A stretch of DNA of 37,185 nucleotides from an uncultured Methylococcales bacterium. Lineage in GTDB: Bacteria; Pseudomonadota; Gammaproteobacteria; Methylococcales; Methylomonadaceae. The stretch lies in the NCBI GenBank assembly GCA_903902705.1, contig CAIUVX010000066.1:1-37185 (forward strand), given 5' to 3'. Below, one piece after another: positions 24,696 to 34,021 of this stretch (the stretch's first letter is position 1; each line of letters opens with the position of its first letter). Below the pieces are notes generated by a model. It was not told the DNA's origin. It worked only from the letters and a program-made list of their open reading frames with translations, and ran no database searches. The translations under genes were made by a program, and so were the position numbers.

Positions 24696-25468
24696 GGCAC
24701 AAACACATTACTCAATTTAGCAAAATCACTCAACGAAATATTTTCCGCTCTCAAGATAGGATCAATGCCTAAATCAATCATCGTTTGTTCTGCTATCAGT
24801 TTTTTCAAGGAATTACGCAAGGTTTTACGCCGCTGGGAAAAAGCAGCCGTTACCACGGTGTTTAAATTCGCCAGACTATTCACCTGCACAGGTGGCTGAA
24901 TATGTGGTACTAAGCGCACTATCGCCGACATCACCTTAGGCACAGGATCAAAACTTTCAGGCGGCACATCAAATAGCCATTCCGTGTCACAATAATATTG
25001 CATCATCACACTGAGTCGCCCGTACTGTTTGCTATTCGGCTCAGCACAAATTCTATTGACCACTTCTTTTTGCAACATAAAAAACATATCTTCGATACAA
25101 GCCGAGTTCGCCAAGATATGAAACATCAACGGTGTAGAAATGTTATACGGTAAATTACCGATAATCCGCAGTTTGCCATTCACTGCCAACGCAGAAAAAT
25201 CAAAACGCAAGGCATCAGCACTGTGAATATGTAGATTCTCATAGTGCTTGAATTTATCTTTCAACACCACCACTAAATCCCTATCCAGTTCTACCACTTC
25301 AAGGCGCACACCTTGTTTAAGTAACGGTTCGGTTAACGCGCCTAGACCTGGTCCTATTTCCACCCAATGTTCATTATGCTTAGATTCGATACTGGCAATC
25401 ATGCTGTCAATAATACGGTGGTCATGGAGAAAGTTTTGCCCAAAACGCTTGCGGGGGGTATGAATCAT
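24683..25468 (-). CDS. ksgA: 16S rRNA (adenine1518-N6/adenine1519-N6)-dimethyltransferase
   Basis: KsgA dimethylates two adjacent adenines in the 3' hairpin of 16S rRNA during 30S assembly. The 261-aa protein has RKRFGQNFLHD at 6-16, the SAM loop VEIGPGLGALTEPLL near 36-50, LEVVELDRDL near 56-65, the catalytic IIGNLPYNIS near 102-111 and VVTAAFSQRRKTLRNSLK near 209-226. Start ATG 25468 has AGGATAC in front. It is downstream of pdxA as in many gammaproteobacteria (pdxA-ksgA), but a PhyH-like gene lies between them. The stop region overlaps a regulatory box for the RNA copies that follow. Confidence 0.96.
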   Translation of the reverse strand: MIHTPRKRFGQNFLHDHRIIDSMIASIESKHNEHWVEIGPGLGALTEPLLKQGVRLEVVELDRDLVVVLKDKFKHYENLHIHSADALRFDFSALAVNGKLRIIGNLPYNISTPLMFHILANSACIEDMFFMLQKEVVNRICAEPNSKQYGRLSVMMQYYCDTEWLFDVPPESFDPVPKVMSAIVRLVPHIQPPVQVNSLANLNTVVTAAFSQRRKTLRNSLKKLIAEQTMIDLGIDPILRAENISLSDFAKLSNVFVPVTI

Positions 25469-25585
25469 GGTTGTATCCTGTTTTATAGTTCCCTTGAACT
25501 AGCATGAAAATTCATCTAATAATACTCCACGTTTATACTGCCAAAACCTAATATAGGTATTGTCGTACAGCATAAACAGTTGAAA

Positions 25586-26254
25586 TTATGATGACCAGCT
25601 AATGCCAGTCGGTAATTGGTAATCTGAATATTCAAAGTGCAATATTCTACGCGGAAGCGATTCGCTAGACTTCTCCGAAGCATGTAAAATATGTGGTCGC
25701 ATCACTACTGCATCGCCAGCTAGTACTTCACAATAAACTACTTGCTCTTGAATAATATGCTCTAACACAGTTCCAGTCGGCAAAATACCAAGCTTATGAG
25801 AACAAGGCATAATTTTAAGACAACCGTTTGCTATCCTTGCGTCATCTAAATGGAGACGAATCGTCACCATTCTCTCCAACACCTCAAGTGGTGGCTGAAC
25901 ATGCCAAGCATCTGCTTTTAATGTCCAAAGTTTCCAACCTTCGGCTTCAAAGCGTTCCGACACCGATACCGTTCTGTCTTGATGCCAAGACACTAGCCAA
26001 TTGTTTATTGGTGATTTATCAAAATAAATAGCTCTAACCAATTTTGGCTGACTTGATAAGTAGCGACATGCAATAGCTAACAACTCGACCGATGTTGCTA
26101 ATGTGGCTACTTGTTCGACCTGTTGTTCAATACGACGAATACCACCGCTTAAAGGCTTCACTGTTAATTCCGTAAGTTCTGCAAGTAATGTTTGTACAGT
26201 TTCAAGTGTTAGCACACTATCTGTCATCTCGAAACCTAACTCATCAAAACTCAT
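25586..26254 (-). CDS. Phytanoyl-CoA dioxygenase (PhyH) family protein
   Basis: The 222-aa protein is a probable Fe(II)/2-oxoglutarate oxygenase. The iron-binding facial triad is visible as WHQD (His91, Asp93) and a distal His191 in [18 protein letters not shown]; Arg202 or Arg203 would bind 2-oxoglutarate. [25 protein letters not shown] is also typical of PhyH proteins. The substrate cannot be inferred; bacterial members hydroxylate diverse small molecules. ATG 26254 overlaps the pdxA stop by 11 nt and has AGGGAT ahead; ATG 26227 (MTDSVLTLE) with AGGT is a second possibility. The gene is inserted in the pdxA-ksgA pair and probably cotranscribed with pdxA. The next 117 nt to ksgA hold no gene. 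Confidence 0.84.
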   Translation of the reverse strand: MSFDELGFEMTDSVLTLETVQTLLAELTELTVKPLSGGIRRIEQQVEQVATLATSVELLAIACRYLSSQPKLVRAIYFDKSPINNWLVSWHQDRTVSVSERFEAEGWKLWTLKADAWHVQPPLEVLERMVTIRLHLDDARIANGCLKIMPCSHKLGILPTGTVLEHIIQEQVVYCEVLAGDAVVMRPHILHASEKSSESLPRRILHFEYSDYQLPTGISWSS

Positions 26255-27218
26255 TGTTCATCCCTAGCGCACATTGTAACGCATATTGCAAACTGCCCAT
26301 GTCCGCCTTACCTGTGCCTGCTAAATCCAACGCTGTACCATGATCGACAGAGGTGCGAATAATCGGCAAGCCCAAGGTGATATTCACCGCACGACCAAAG
26401 CCTTTGTATTTCAACACGGGTAAACCTTGATCGTGATACATCGCTAATACCGCGTCGGCTGAGTCCAAATATTTCGCAGTAAATAAACTGTCAGCAGGTA
26501 ACGCACCATGCAGATTAAAACCTTGTTGGCGTAAATCTTCCAGTACAGGATTGATGATTTCTATTTCTTCACGTCCTAAATGCCCAGATTCACCCGCATG
26601 AGGATTTAAACCACAGACTAAAATTTTAGGATTAGGTAGATGAAAGCGGGTGCGTAAATCGTGTTCCAACACCCGCAATACAGTTTCTAATAGTGGCGCG
26701 GTAATGGCTTTACTGACTTCTGACAATGGCAAATGGGTAGTGACTAAGGCGACGCGTAAACCTTCGGTAGCGAGCATCATCACTGGGTGTCCACCTGTGA
26801 TGTCGGCGATAAATTCAGTATGACCGCTAAACGCAAACCCAGCGTCATTGATAATACCTTTATGTACAGGTGCTGTGACCATCGCCGCAAATACGTCATT
26901 CATACAACCGTGCGTTGCTAATTTCAGTGTTTCCAATACATACGCACTATTCGCCATAGCTAACTTCCCACATTGCACAGGTTTAGCGAGTGTCACAGGT
27001 AAAACTGTTAGCTGCCCTGCCCTGTGTGCCGTAGCAGATAACTCAGGATTAAATTCATGGAGTTGTAGCGGATACCCTAACATCGCCGCTCGTTCAATTA
27101 TTAGTTCAGGAGACCCTATTGCAACCAGTTGGCAGGATAAATCCTGTTGCGCCAGTTGAATACACAAATCAACGCCGATACCCGCAGGTTCTCCCAATGT
27201 TAAAGCGATACGTTGCAT
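26244..27218 (-). CDS. pdxA: 4-hydroxythreonine-4-phosphate dehydrogenase
   Basis: PdxA oxidises 4-hydroxythreonine phosphate with NAD in the DXP-dependent pyridoxal phosphate pathway. The 324-aa protein matches the family (about 330): [13 protein letters not shown] at the N-terminus, [28 protein letters not shown], a metal site in [31 protein letters not shown], and [23 protein letters not shown] near the C-terminus. Start ATG 27218 gives the expected N-terminus; no ribosome site is clear. The stop overlaps the PhyH start. surA, often upstream in relatives, is absent; a 311-bp non-coding gap separates it from pyk. Confidence 0.95.
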   Translation of the reverse strand: MQRIALTLGEPAGIGVDLCIQLAQQDLSCQLVAIGSPELIIERAAMLGYPLQLHEFNPELSATAHRAGQLTVLPVTLAKPVQCGKLAMANSAYVLETLKLATHGCMNDVFAAMVTAPVHKGIINDAGFAFSGHTEFIADITGGHPVMMLATEGLRVALVTTHLPLSEVSKAITAPLLETVLRVLEHDLRTRFHLPNPKILVCGLNPHAGESGHLGREEIEIINPVLEDLRQQGFNLHGALPADSLFTAKYLDSADAVLAMYHDQGLPVLKYKGFGRAVNITLGLPIIRTSVDHGTALDLAGTGKADMGSLQYALQCALGMNNEF

Positions 27219-27529
27219 ATTGGTTTAAGCTCAAGATTAAAAAGTGCATCATACTAACACGCGTAGCATCGCTTGCGACAATGCTAGTGTAGTAAGTGAA
27301 ACTTGCGATTAGCTTTATGATTTTATCGTACAGTATCCAACCAATAGTACAGAAAATACATAGCTATGGTTTTTCTGTAGTTTATGGCAACTGTTATGGA
27401 CAGGAAAATGAGACAGAAAACCTTTCTGGTTTTAAAAAGCTGAAATATCTATACGTTGGATGTTAGTTGGTAATGGCATTAGTCTTAACTTAAACCTTCG
27501 AGGTTTCTAAGCCTCGAAGGTTTTTAAGC
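27219..27529 (-). other. Intergenic region between pyk and pdxA with hairpins
   Basis: 311 bp without a gene. It contains an imperfect hairpin at 27252-27294 (TAGCAT/ATGCTA plus flanking CAC/GTG and TACTA/TAGTA pairing), a small AAAACC/GGTTTT repeat at 27417-27433, and the pyk terminator at its left end. The pdxA promoter is presumably in the right part, but no good -35/-10 pair was found. Confidence 0.5.
27492..27523 (-). terminator. Terminator-like hairpin after pyk
   Basis: A perfect 12-bp stem AAACCTTCGAGG/CCTCGAAGGTTT with an 8-nt loop. It ends 6 nt from the pyk stop. The T-run is three T on the minus strand and five on the plus strand. It is possibly also a dispersed repeat of the CCTTCGAGG type. 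Confidence 0.65.
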
Positions 27530-28978
27530 TTAAGGTGTTAAACCTTGTCCTACAACAACTACTTTTAATGCGTTGGTGCCGCCTTCAACGCCATTCAAAT
27601 CACCTTTAGTGATAATGAATTTGTCGCCGTCTTTAGCTGCATTCCACTTTCTCAGTTCTTTAACGATATTACGATTTACTTCAGCATGGTCTTGATTTTC
27701 ACCCAATTTGAAGTACATTGGAAATACGCCGCGAAACAACGTGACTTTACCCAAGGTTTTTTCTTGCTGGCTAAACGCATAGATAGGAATACCAGAGCTA
27801 ATGCGTGACATCCATAACGGTGTTGAACCAGATTCAGTCAAGGCAACAATGCCTTTAACTTTGGTATGATTCGCCATATACATAGCTGACATAGCAATCG
27901 CTTCATCATCACGCTCAAATTGAATATTGACACGATGATCCGAGACTCGCACAATCGCTTGTTTTTCAGCTTCAATACAAATACGGTGCATGGCTTCAAC
28001 GGCTTTAATCGGGTATTTACCCGACGCAGTTTCAGCAGACAACATAATGGCATCAGTACCGTCATAAACCGCATTAGCTACGTCAAATACTTCGGCACGC
28101 GTTGGAATTGGATTATCAATCATCGATTCCATCATTTGCGTGGCAGTAATTGCAATACGATTAAGTTCGCGGGTGCGTTTAATCAATAGCTTTTGTACCG
28201 CTGGCAAATTCGCATCACCAATCTCCACGCCTAAATCACCACGCGCGACCATCACTGCATCGGAAGCTAGAATGATCTCATCCATTACGTCAGGCACAAT
28301 CGCTTCTGCCCGTTCGACTTTTGCGACAATACCCGCGTAACAACCGACTTCTTGCAATAAACGACGGGCTTCATCTAAATCCGCACCGCAACGTGGGAAA
28401 GAAATAGCGACATAATCACAACCCATTACCGCGATAGTTTTAATGTCTTCTTTGTCCTTTTCAGTTAACGCCGCCGCTGATAAACCGCCGCCTAATAAAT
28501 TAATACCTTTATTATTTGATAATGCACCAGCAACAACAACGGTACAATTAACACGCATATTCTCAACATTAACCACATCTAACACGATGCGACCATCATC
28601 CAATAATAAACGACTGCCTTTTACCACTTCTAACGCCAGTGGTTCATAAGTAATACCCACTTGCGTGTTATCACCCATCAACGGATCAAAATTAATATCC
28701 AGTGCGAAATCTTGACCTTCTTCTAAAATCACTTTCGTGTCTTTAAAACGAGCAATACGAATTTTAGGGCCTTGTAAATCTGCCAAAATACCGACGCGTC
28801 TACCCGTTTTTTTACTCATTTCACGGATAGCGTTAGCTCTGTCAATATGGTCTTGTGCTGACCCGTGCGAGAAATTCATTCTCACTACGTCCACACCTGC
28901 CGCAAATAAACCCTCAAGCACACCTTCTTTATCGGTAGCAGGACCTAGTGTGGCTAAAATCTTGGTTCTTCTTAGCAT
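27530..28978 (-). CDS. pyk: Pyruvate kinase
   Basis: It transfers phosphate from PEP to ADP, the last step of glycolysis. The 482-aa protein has RRTKILATLGPATD, GVDVVRMNFSHGS, ILADLQGPKIRI, the active-site VARGDLGVEIG region and ITATQMMESMI...PTRAEVFDVANAVYDGTDAIMLSAETA, then the C-terminal regulatory domain. Length and motifs fit the bacterial PykA type. ATG 28978 is only 2 nt after the gap stop; the end of gap supplies GCGGAATAAAT as a ribosome site. Together gap-pyk form a two-gene lower-glycolysis operon. Confidence 0.95.
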   Translation of the reverse strand: MLRRTKILATLGPATDKEGVLEGLFAAGVDVVRMNFSHGSAQDHIDRANAIREMSKKTGRRVGILADLQGPKIRIARFKDTKVILEEGQDFALDINFDPLMGDNTQVGITYEPLALEVVKGSRLLLDDGRIVLDVVNVENMRVNCTVVVAGALSNNKGINLLGGGLSAAALTEKDKEDIKTIAVMGCDYVAISFPRCGADLDEARRLLQEVGCYAGIVAKVERAEAIVPDVMDEIILASDAVMVARGDLGVEIGDANLPAVQKLLIKRTRELNRIAITATQMMESMIDNPIPTRAEVFDVANAVYDGTDAIMLSAETASGKYPIKAVEAMHRICIEAEKQAIVRVSDHRVNIQFERDDEAIAMSAMYMANHTKVKGIVALTESGSTPLWMSRISSGIPIYAFSQQEKTLGKVTLFRGVFPMYFKLGENQDHAEVNRNIVKELRKWNAAKDGDKFIITKGDLNGVEGGTNALKVVVVGQGLTP

Positions 28979-28980
28979 AT

Positions 28981-29994
28981 TTATTCCGCGTTCATTAAAG
29001 CGACAGTGGTATCTAACATACGGTTAGAAAAACCCCATTCGTTGTCATACCAAGACAGAACTTTTACAAAGTTGCCGCCAGTGACTTTGGTTAAAGAGGC
29101 TTCATAAATTGAAGAATGTGGGTTGTGGTTAAAGTCCATAGACACTAATGGCTCATCGTTAATCGCCAAAATGCCTTTTAATGGACCTGCTGCCGCCGCT
29201 CTTAAAACGCTATCAACTTCTTCTTTAGTGGTGTTGCGTGACGCTTGGAAACACAAGTCAACCACAGAAACGTTGATAGTTGGCACGCGCATTGCAAAAC
29301 CGTCTAATTTGCCTTTCATTTCAGGTAATACCAAACCGACCGCCGCTGCTGCGCCAGTTTTAGTTGGAATCATCGATTGTGTAGCAGAACGCGCACGCAG
29401 TAAATCACTGTGATAAACGTCGGTCAACACTTGATCGTTAGTGTAAGAATGGATAGTGGTCATTAAACCATGCTCAACACCGATAGCGTCGATTAACGGT
29501 TTAACTAACGGAGCTAAACAGTTAGTGGTGCAAGATGCGTTAGAAATAACGGTATCAGTCGCTTTTAAGGTTTTATGATTGACACCATAAACAATCGTTG
29601 CATCAACATCACTGCCACCTGGTGCAGAAATAATGACTTTTTTCGCGCCAGCTGCGATATGTGCAGAGGCTTTTTCTTTGCTTGCGAAGAAGCCAGTACA
29701 TTCATGAACCACATCAACGCCTAATTCAGCCCAAGGTAATTTTGAAGGGTCTCTTTCTGCAAGAACGCGAATTCTGTCGCCGTTAATTACGATATAGTCG
29801 CCGTCAACGCTGACATCAAAGCCGAATTTGCCATGAACTGTGTCATATTTGGTTAAATGTGCATTAGTTTTTGAATCGCCTAAATCGTTAATTGCCACGA
29901 TTTGAATTTCGTTAGTGCGACCTGATTCATACAGCGCACGCATGATATTACGTCCAATACGACCATAACCATTGATTGCAACTTTAATTGCCAT
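28981..29994 (-). CDS. gap: Type I glyceraldehyde-3-phosphate dehydrogenase
   Basis: It oxidises glyceraldehyde-3-phosphate to 1,3-bisphosphoglycerate with NAD(P) and phosphate. The 337-aa protein has NAD-binding NGYGRIGR at 8-15, catalytic Cys155 in [41 protein letters not shown] and the C-terminal [16 protein letters not shown]. The aspartate in INDLGD (near 36-38) is consistent with NAD preference. Start ATG 29994 is preceded by GGAGAAACTCA, a good ribosome site. Followed immediately by pyk. Confidence 0.96.
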   Translation of the reverse strand: MAIKVAINGYGRIGRNIMRALYESGRTNEIQIVAINDLGDSKTNAHLTKYDTVHGKFGFDVSVDGDYIVINGDRIRVLAERDPSKLPWAELGVDVVHECTGFFASKEKASAHIAAGAKKVIISAPGGSDVDATIVYGVNHKTLKATDTVISNASCTTNCLAPLVKPLIDAIGVEHGLMTTIHSYTNDQVLTDVYHSDLLRARSATQSMIPTKTGAAAAVGLVLPEMKGKLDGFAMRVPTINVSVVDLCFQASRNTTKEEVDSVLRAAAAGPLKGILAINDEPLVSMDFNHNPHSSIYEASLTKVTGGNFVKVLSWYDNEWGFSNRMLDTTVALMNAE

Positions 29995-30634
29995 TGAGTT
30001 TCTCCAGAGTGATGAGCTATCTATTAATAATAAAAGTGTGCCTAAGCACGTCGAAAACGCTCTAACTATACCAAAATAATAGGCACTTAGTCTATGTGAG
30101 GATAGCTAGTTAGGGCAATCGCGCATAAATATCAAGCTGAAAAATCACATCGTTTCTCAAAATGACTTTAAAATCCTTTCGTTTTATGTTCAATTTGAAA
30201 GCTTGTTTTTAGATGTTTAATACAAATGGTGGTGGGTTAAACCTGTTATCTAGGATTGAATGACTGCCAGTCCTGTACAGGACTGGCAGTCATTCTTAAA
30301 AGCAAAAATCACAGATTTAATACACCACCCCCATCCTGTTGAGCATTTTTAATAAAGCTATATTTTTCAATTCCTTATTAATTTACCGCCATTTCTTACA
30401 ACTTTGGTTTCGACCTAAGTTTGATTAAATCCCCTCTCCCCCCGTTATCGGGAGCTTTGTAATTTCTGGGCAGTCTCTGGGTAAAACTGTCCGAACTATT
30501 GATGGGGTGAGTAGTTACATATATTTTTTAATCATGATCGTTATTTAAAAATTTTGGGCAATATCAGAATAAATTTAAGATTAGGTTAAGACTAAGTGGG
30601 CAAAATAATAAAAAAGGCATGAGAGATCATACTT
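29995..30634 (+). other. 640-bp intergenic region with a 38-bp palindrome
   Basis: No gene seen. The left part is the divergent upstream region of gap; an inverted GTGCCTA/TAGGCAC pair is present there. A perfect palindrome lies at 30258-30295. Near 30436-30452 a short CTCCC...GGGAG inverted repeat sits in text resembling common degenerate intergenic repeats. The right end carries the upstream region of the YcbK-like gene. Confidence 0.5.
30258..30295. repeat. Perfect 38-bp palindrome
   Basis: 19-bp arms, beginning GAATGACTGCCAGTCCTGT, meet without a spacer. It contains the palindrome CCTGTACAGG at the centre. There is no T-run after it. It is probably a dispersed extragenic palindromic element; a transcription block or protein site is possible. 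Confidence 0.75.
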
Positions 30635-31618
30635 ATGAAAAATCAACTACTAAAAAATATGACTACTAACGAAACCAACATTATTGCATCAAGACGCAGT
30701 TTTCTAACGCGCATGGCTTACGGTTCTTTGTTGGCTATTGGTGGCTCTGGTATCGCAGAAGCAGCGGTTAAACATATTGCACATGCAGCTAGCCCCAAAA
30801 AAGACACCGCAAAACACGCGACCACACACGTTAAAAGCTCTTTACATGACAGATTAGTTTTAAAAACTGCCAGCACTCATCACGATCACCTCTCTCACAA
30901 AGAGCTTGCCAGTAATTCACGCATTCACAGCTCTTTACACAAAGGTCACGATAGCAAACATCACCTACACGGTGATAATCGACTCGCTTTAAACAACAGT
31001 AACTCGCGTATTCATAGTTCTTTACACAAACAACACGATGGAGGGCATCATCTTGATATGCAAGAATTCGCTTCTCGTGACGAACTAGACCTCAGTACAC
31101 CTTTGCATAGCAACACACAAAATCACTTTGCTTCGCAGGGTCAAGCAACAAGTCGCTTTGGTAATAATGTAGCGCACAAATCGCTTGCCTTACAAAATAC
31201 CACTACAGGTGACAATATAAACGTCACTTATTTTGAACGTGGCAGGTATCTTCCCGACGCACTCCATGAAATTAATCATCTGTACCGTGACCACTTAACC
31301 GATGAAGTGCATCCTGTTGATATTGCATTGCTAGATCAACTGCATGATTTGCAAACGACTTTGGGTCTTAACAAAAGACCTATTCATGTTATTTGTGGCT
31401 ATCGCTCACCGTTTACTAATGCGCATTTACGCAGAAACAATCACGGCGTTGCTAGAAATAGTTTACACATGGAAGGACGCGCAATCGACATTCGCATCGC
31501 TGGCGTTGATAGCAGAACAATCAGAGATGCCGCACTTAGCATGGCTCAAGGTGGCGTAGGTTACTATCCAGGTAGTAATTTTGTACATCTGGATACAGGT
31601 GATGTTAGAACTTGGTAA
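30635..31618 (+). CDS. Tat-exported YcbK/DUF882-like metallopeptidase with His-rich linker
   Basis: The C-terminal domain (about 195-327) is of the YcbK (MepK, peptidase M15-like) family: HVICGYRSPFTNAHLR, NNHGVARNSLHMEGRAIDIRIAG and GGVGYYPGSNFVHLDTGDVRTW. Likely zinc ligands are His278, Asp285 and His318. MepK in E. coli cleaves meso-DAP crosslinks in peptidoglycan. The N-terminus has a Tat-type signal, SRRSFLTRM at 19-27 followed by a hydrophobic stretch and AEAA. Between them lies a long polar linker rich in His, Ser and Lys (about 45-190). It includes an 18-residue repeat, NSRIHSSLHKGHDSKHHL at 94-111 and NSRIHSSLHKQHDGGHHL at 123-140. E. coli MepK has no such linker. The gene converges on a YcbB-like gene, its usual neighbour. 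Confidence 0.86.
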   Translation: MKNQLLKNMTTNETNIIASRRSFLTRMAYGSLLAIGGSGIAEAAVKHIAHAASPKKDTAKHATTHVKSSLHDRLVLKTASTHHDHLSHKELASNSRIHSSLHKGHDSKHHLHGDNRLALNNSNSRIHSSLHKQHDGGHHLDMQEFASRDELDLSTPLHSNTQNHFASQGQATSRFGNNVAHKSLALQNTTTGDNINVTYFERGRYLPDALHEINHLYRDHLTDEVHPVDIALLDQLHDLQTTLGLNKRPIHVICGYRSPFTNAHLRRNNHGVARNSLHMEGRAIDIRIAGVDSRTIRDAALSMAQGGVGYYPGSNFVHLDTGDVRTW

Positions 31619-31664
31619 ATTACTTACAGTAGCTCTGTTGCTATAAAAACATTCGTACAAATAT

Positions 31665-31689
31665 CAGGGGGCATCACGCCCCCTGTTTT
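31665..31689 (+). terminator. Terminator of the YcbK-like gene
   Basis: An 8-bp GC-rich stem CAGGGGGC/GCCCCCTG with loop ATCAC is followed by TTTTC, 47 nt after the stop codon. Confidence 0.85.
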
Positions 31690-31763
31690 CATTAAGATCA
31701 AGCCTTTATTTATTAAAGTGCAACCCTAATCTATCTAAACTTCCCCTATTTACTGTCGAAGCA

Positions 31764-31794
31764 AGGAGTCAAAAAATATATTTTTTTGACTCCT
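31764..31794. repeat. Inverted repeat AGGAGTCAAAAAA / TTTTTTGACTCCT
   Basis: 13-bp arms around TATAT, flanked by ACTGTC and GACAGT that extend the pairing with a 6-nt bulge on the left. It lies between the convergent YcbK and YcbB genes and could stop transcripts from either side. Confidence 0.55.
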
Positions 31795-31844
31795 GACAGT
31801 CACGACCTTGTCCAATCCTACCATTGATTATCAAAGCCTCTTAA

Positions 31845-31868
31845 AGAGACGCGATAAATCGCGCCTCT
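31845..31868. repeat. Hairpin AGAGACGCGAT / ATCGCGCCTCT after the YcbB-like gene
   Basis: An 11-bp stem with one mismatch and a 2-nt loop, 12 nt beyond the YcbB stop. Its core CGCGAT/ATCGCG recurs at 17545-17573 and 36413-36437. Confidence 0.6.
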
Positions 31869-31879
31869 GTCATAAGCTC

Positions 31880-33871
31880 TTATGGAGATACTGTTGAATC
31901 CACTTTTGGAGTTGTCACAGATTGAATATGCTTTGTATCGGCAGTCGCTACCGATTCAACAGCAGGTGCTATCTGATTTGCGTTTGTCGTGTTTACAGGT
32001 TGCTCATCTGTCGGCGGTAGTACTACTTCTTTGGGAGCAAACAATACTTTATCGGATAAATCTGTCTGCGTTTTAAGAGCTTCTAACAAGGTTGCATCGT
32101 GATGGTAAATATCAGGATAAAAGCTTAGGTTATTATGCTCATCAAAAAACGATGTGTTATAGAGAAATAATACAGGTATGGTATTTTTCAATACCACGCG
32201 CTGGTTTTTAGGCGATTTCAGTGCTTTTTCTATCGAAAAATTATCCCAGCCATCTTGGTTTTTAAGCACAAATTTTGCCAGTTCTTCAGGGTGTGCAACG
32301 CGTACACAACCATGACTTAAGTCTCTACGCGCTCGACTAAAGAACGACACAGACGGAGTATCGTGTAAATAGACATCGCTTTTGTTGGGAAAAATAAATT
32401 TCACTTTACCCAAGGCATTGCCTTTTCCTGGTTTCTGTCTAATACCCATTGCACCTTGTCTAATTTGTTCAGCGAATGATTCTCCATCCTCACCGCCAAT
32501 TCTCTTGCCCGACCGTGAAATTAATTCCATGTTTTGCCCAGATAAATAACCAGGATTTACCATCAATTTGGGTAAAATTTCATCTCTGGCAATTTTAAAC
32601 GGCACATTCCAATAAGGCTGAAAATCAACAAAACGCATATCGGCTGTCAATAAAGGGGTTTTATTTTTCGCCGCTTTACCAACGACTACCCGCATGGTTG
32701 TTGTGGGAGTATCTTGGGTAATATCATCAAAGGCAGATAATTGAAACGCAGGAATATTGACAATAACGGCGCGTCCTTCGGTAATTTCAGGTAGCCAGCG
32801 CAATCTTTCCATTGCCAATTCAATTTGCGTGATACGTTGACCTAGCGGCTCATTAAGGGCTGTCGCTGTTGATTTATTAATCACACCATTAGCCGCTATA
32901 CCGTGCCGTTGTTGGAATTTTTTAACACCACCAACAATAGTATCGGTATAAGTCACCGCTGAATTATCAACTTTATCTGCTGGTAAATCCCCCATTGCGA
33001 CTAAGAATTGCTGTAGCTCCACGCTTTTTGGTAGTGAATTACCTTGGTTAATCGATGATTTAACCTGTAATGTAAAAGGCTGTGATTTTTCAGCAATACG
33101 GTAAGCCGCCAATGCTTGTTTTAATTTTTGATACTGCTGTAGTTTAGGTTCGACTGCCGCAGGTAACTGTGACAAGGTATCTTGCGCCAAACTGTTGGCA
33201 ATCAACGTAGGCAAATCAAGAGTTTTTTCTGGTCTTAATTGGATATTAAAATCCAAGTCATTAGGATTTATCCGACCATAATGCAAGTCATGCAAAAACC
33301 GTAGCAAAGAGATACTAATAGCGGTGTCATACAATGCGAGGTCTTTACTATGCACATCTAACGGTGGATTTAAAGCCGTTAGCTTTTCGTGCAATAGTTT
33401 CGTGTCATAATTTGCCGCATTTAAGCCGTAAATTGACGCATCTTCCAATAACTTAACGACTTCGCCAATAATCTTAGTGGCTTTGCTGTCATCGCTTAAC
33501 CAAATTGGTTTGTATCCAGAGACTTTATAGAGTGCATCTAGGTCTTCTGCACGATGGGCAAAATTCGACAAGGCAAGATAAGGATGTTTTTTCGCGGCAA
33601 TAATAGTGCTAATTTCATTAACAACCACAGGAGCTGCGGGGGTTACATTGGTTGCTGGTACAGCCAGATTAGTGGTTGCTGGTGTTGCAACATCCTCAGC
33701 CATTGCCTGTACGGACAGACTCAAAGGCATAAGACACAAGGTAGAAATAATCAAATTTTTACGCTGTACACTGCGTACTTTATCGCGCTTCAATAAAGCC
33801 CCCTTGGGTGAAAAAAATAATTTTGTCGTGTTGGAGATAAACACTTCAACTGCCGATATACTTGACTGCAT
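31880..33871 (-). CDS. L,D-transpeptidase, YcbB/LdtD-like
   Basis: A periplasmic enzyme making 3-3 peptidoglycan crosslinks. The 663-aa protein contains the catalytic YkuD motif HDTPSVSFFSRARRDLSHGCVRV with Cys522 and His520. A peptidoglycan-binding-like segment lies near 304-340 (TIVGGVKKFQQRHGIAANGVINKSTATALN), upstream of the characteristic AMERLRWLPE and FQPYWNVPFKIARDEILPKL. The C-terminal about 60 residues are Thr/Val/Pro-rich and unlike the core. The signal peptide (KNLIISTLCLMPLSLSVQAMA) begins only near residue 39 of the ATG 33871 reading. A TTG at 33793 with AAGGGGG just upstream gives a normal signal peptide and may be the true start. It is convergent with the YcbK-like gene; the pair is also linked in E. 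coli. Confidence 0.88.
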   Translation of the reverse strand: MQSSISAVEVFISNTTKLFFSPKGALLKRDKVRSVQRKNLIISTLCLMPLSLSVQAMAEDVATPATTNLAVPATNVTPAAPVVVNEISTIIAAKKHPYLALSNFAHRAEDLDALYKVSGYKPIWLSDDSKATKIIGEVVKLLEDASIYGLNAANYDTKLLHEKLTALNPPLDVHSKDLALYDTAISISLLRFLHDLHYGRINPNDLDFNIQLRPEKTLDLPTLIANSLAQDTLSQLPAAVEPKLQQYQKLKQALAAYRIAEKSQPFTLQVKSSINQGNSLPKSVELQQFLVAMGDLPADKVDNSAVTYTDTIVGGVKKFQQRHGIAANGVINKSTATALNEPLGQRITQIELAMERLRWLPEITEGRAVIVNIPAFQLSAFDDITQDTPTTTMRVVVGKAAKNKTPLLTADMRFVDFQPYWNVPFKIARDEILPKLMVNPGYLSGQNMELISRSGKRIGGEDGESFAEQIRQGAMGIRQKPGKGNALGKVKFIFPNKSDVYLHDTPSVSFFSRARRDLSHGCVRVAHPEELAKFVLKNQDGWDNFSIEKALKSPKNQRVVLKNTIPVLFLYNTSFFDEHNNLSFYPDIYHHDATLLEALKTQTDLSDKVLFAPKEVVLPPTDEQPVNTTNANQIAPAVESVATADTKHIQSVTTPKVDSTVSP

Positions 33872-34021
33872 ACTACTACGCCTATTGGTAAAAAATAATC
33901 AGTTCTTAACGCGGCTAATCGTCAAATAGCCTTCATCAATCTGATAGTAATCGAAACCATCCAGTTGAGATATTTCGATTTTCTTGTTGAAAAACACTAT
34001 TTTACACTACCTTAACACGGA

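Noticed and set aside
24298-24700. Plus-strand CsrB/RsmY-like RNA (GGA in loop of UUCC-GAGGA-GGAA)
   Set aside because: The hairpin would present GGA on the plus strand, but the T-runs and stems mark the minus strand as the transcribed one in both copies. Kept only as a remote alternative.
24298-24700. CRISPR array
   Set aside because: Only two long, diverged repeat units with gene-like architecture; no short regular repeats with unique spacers.
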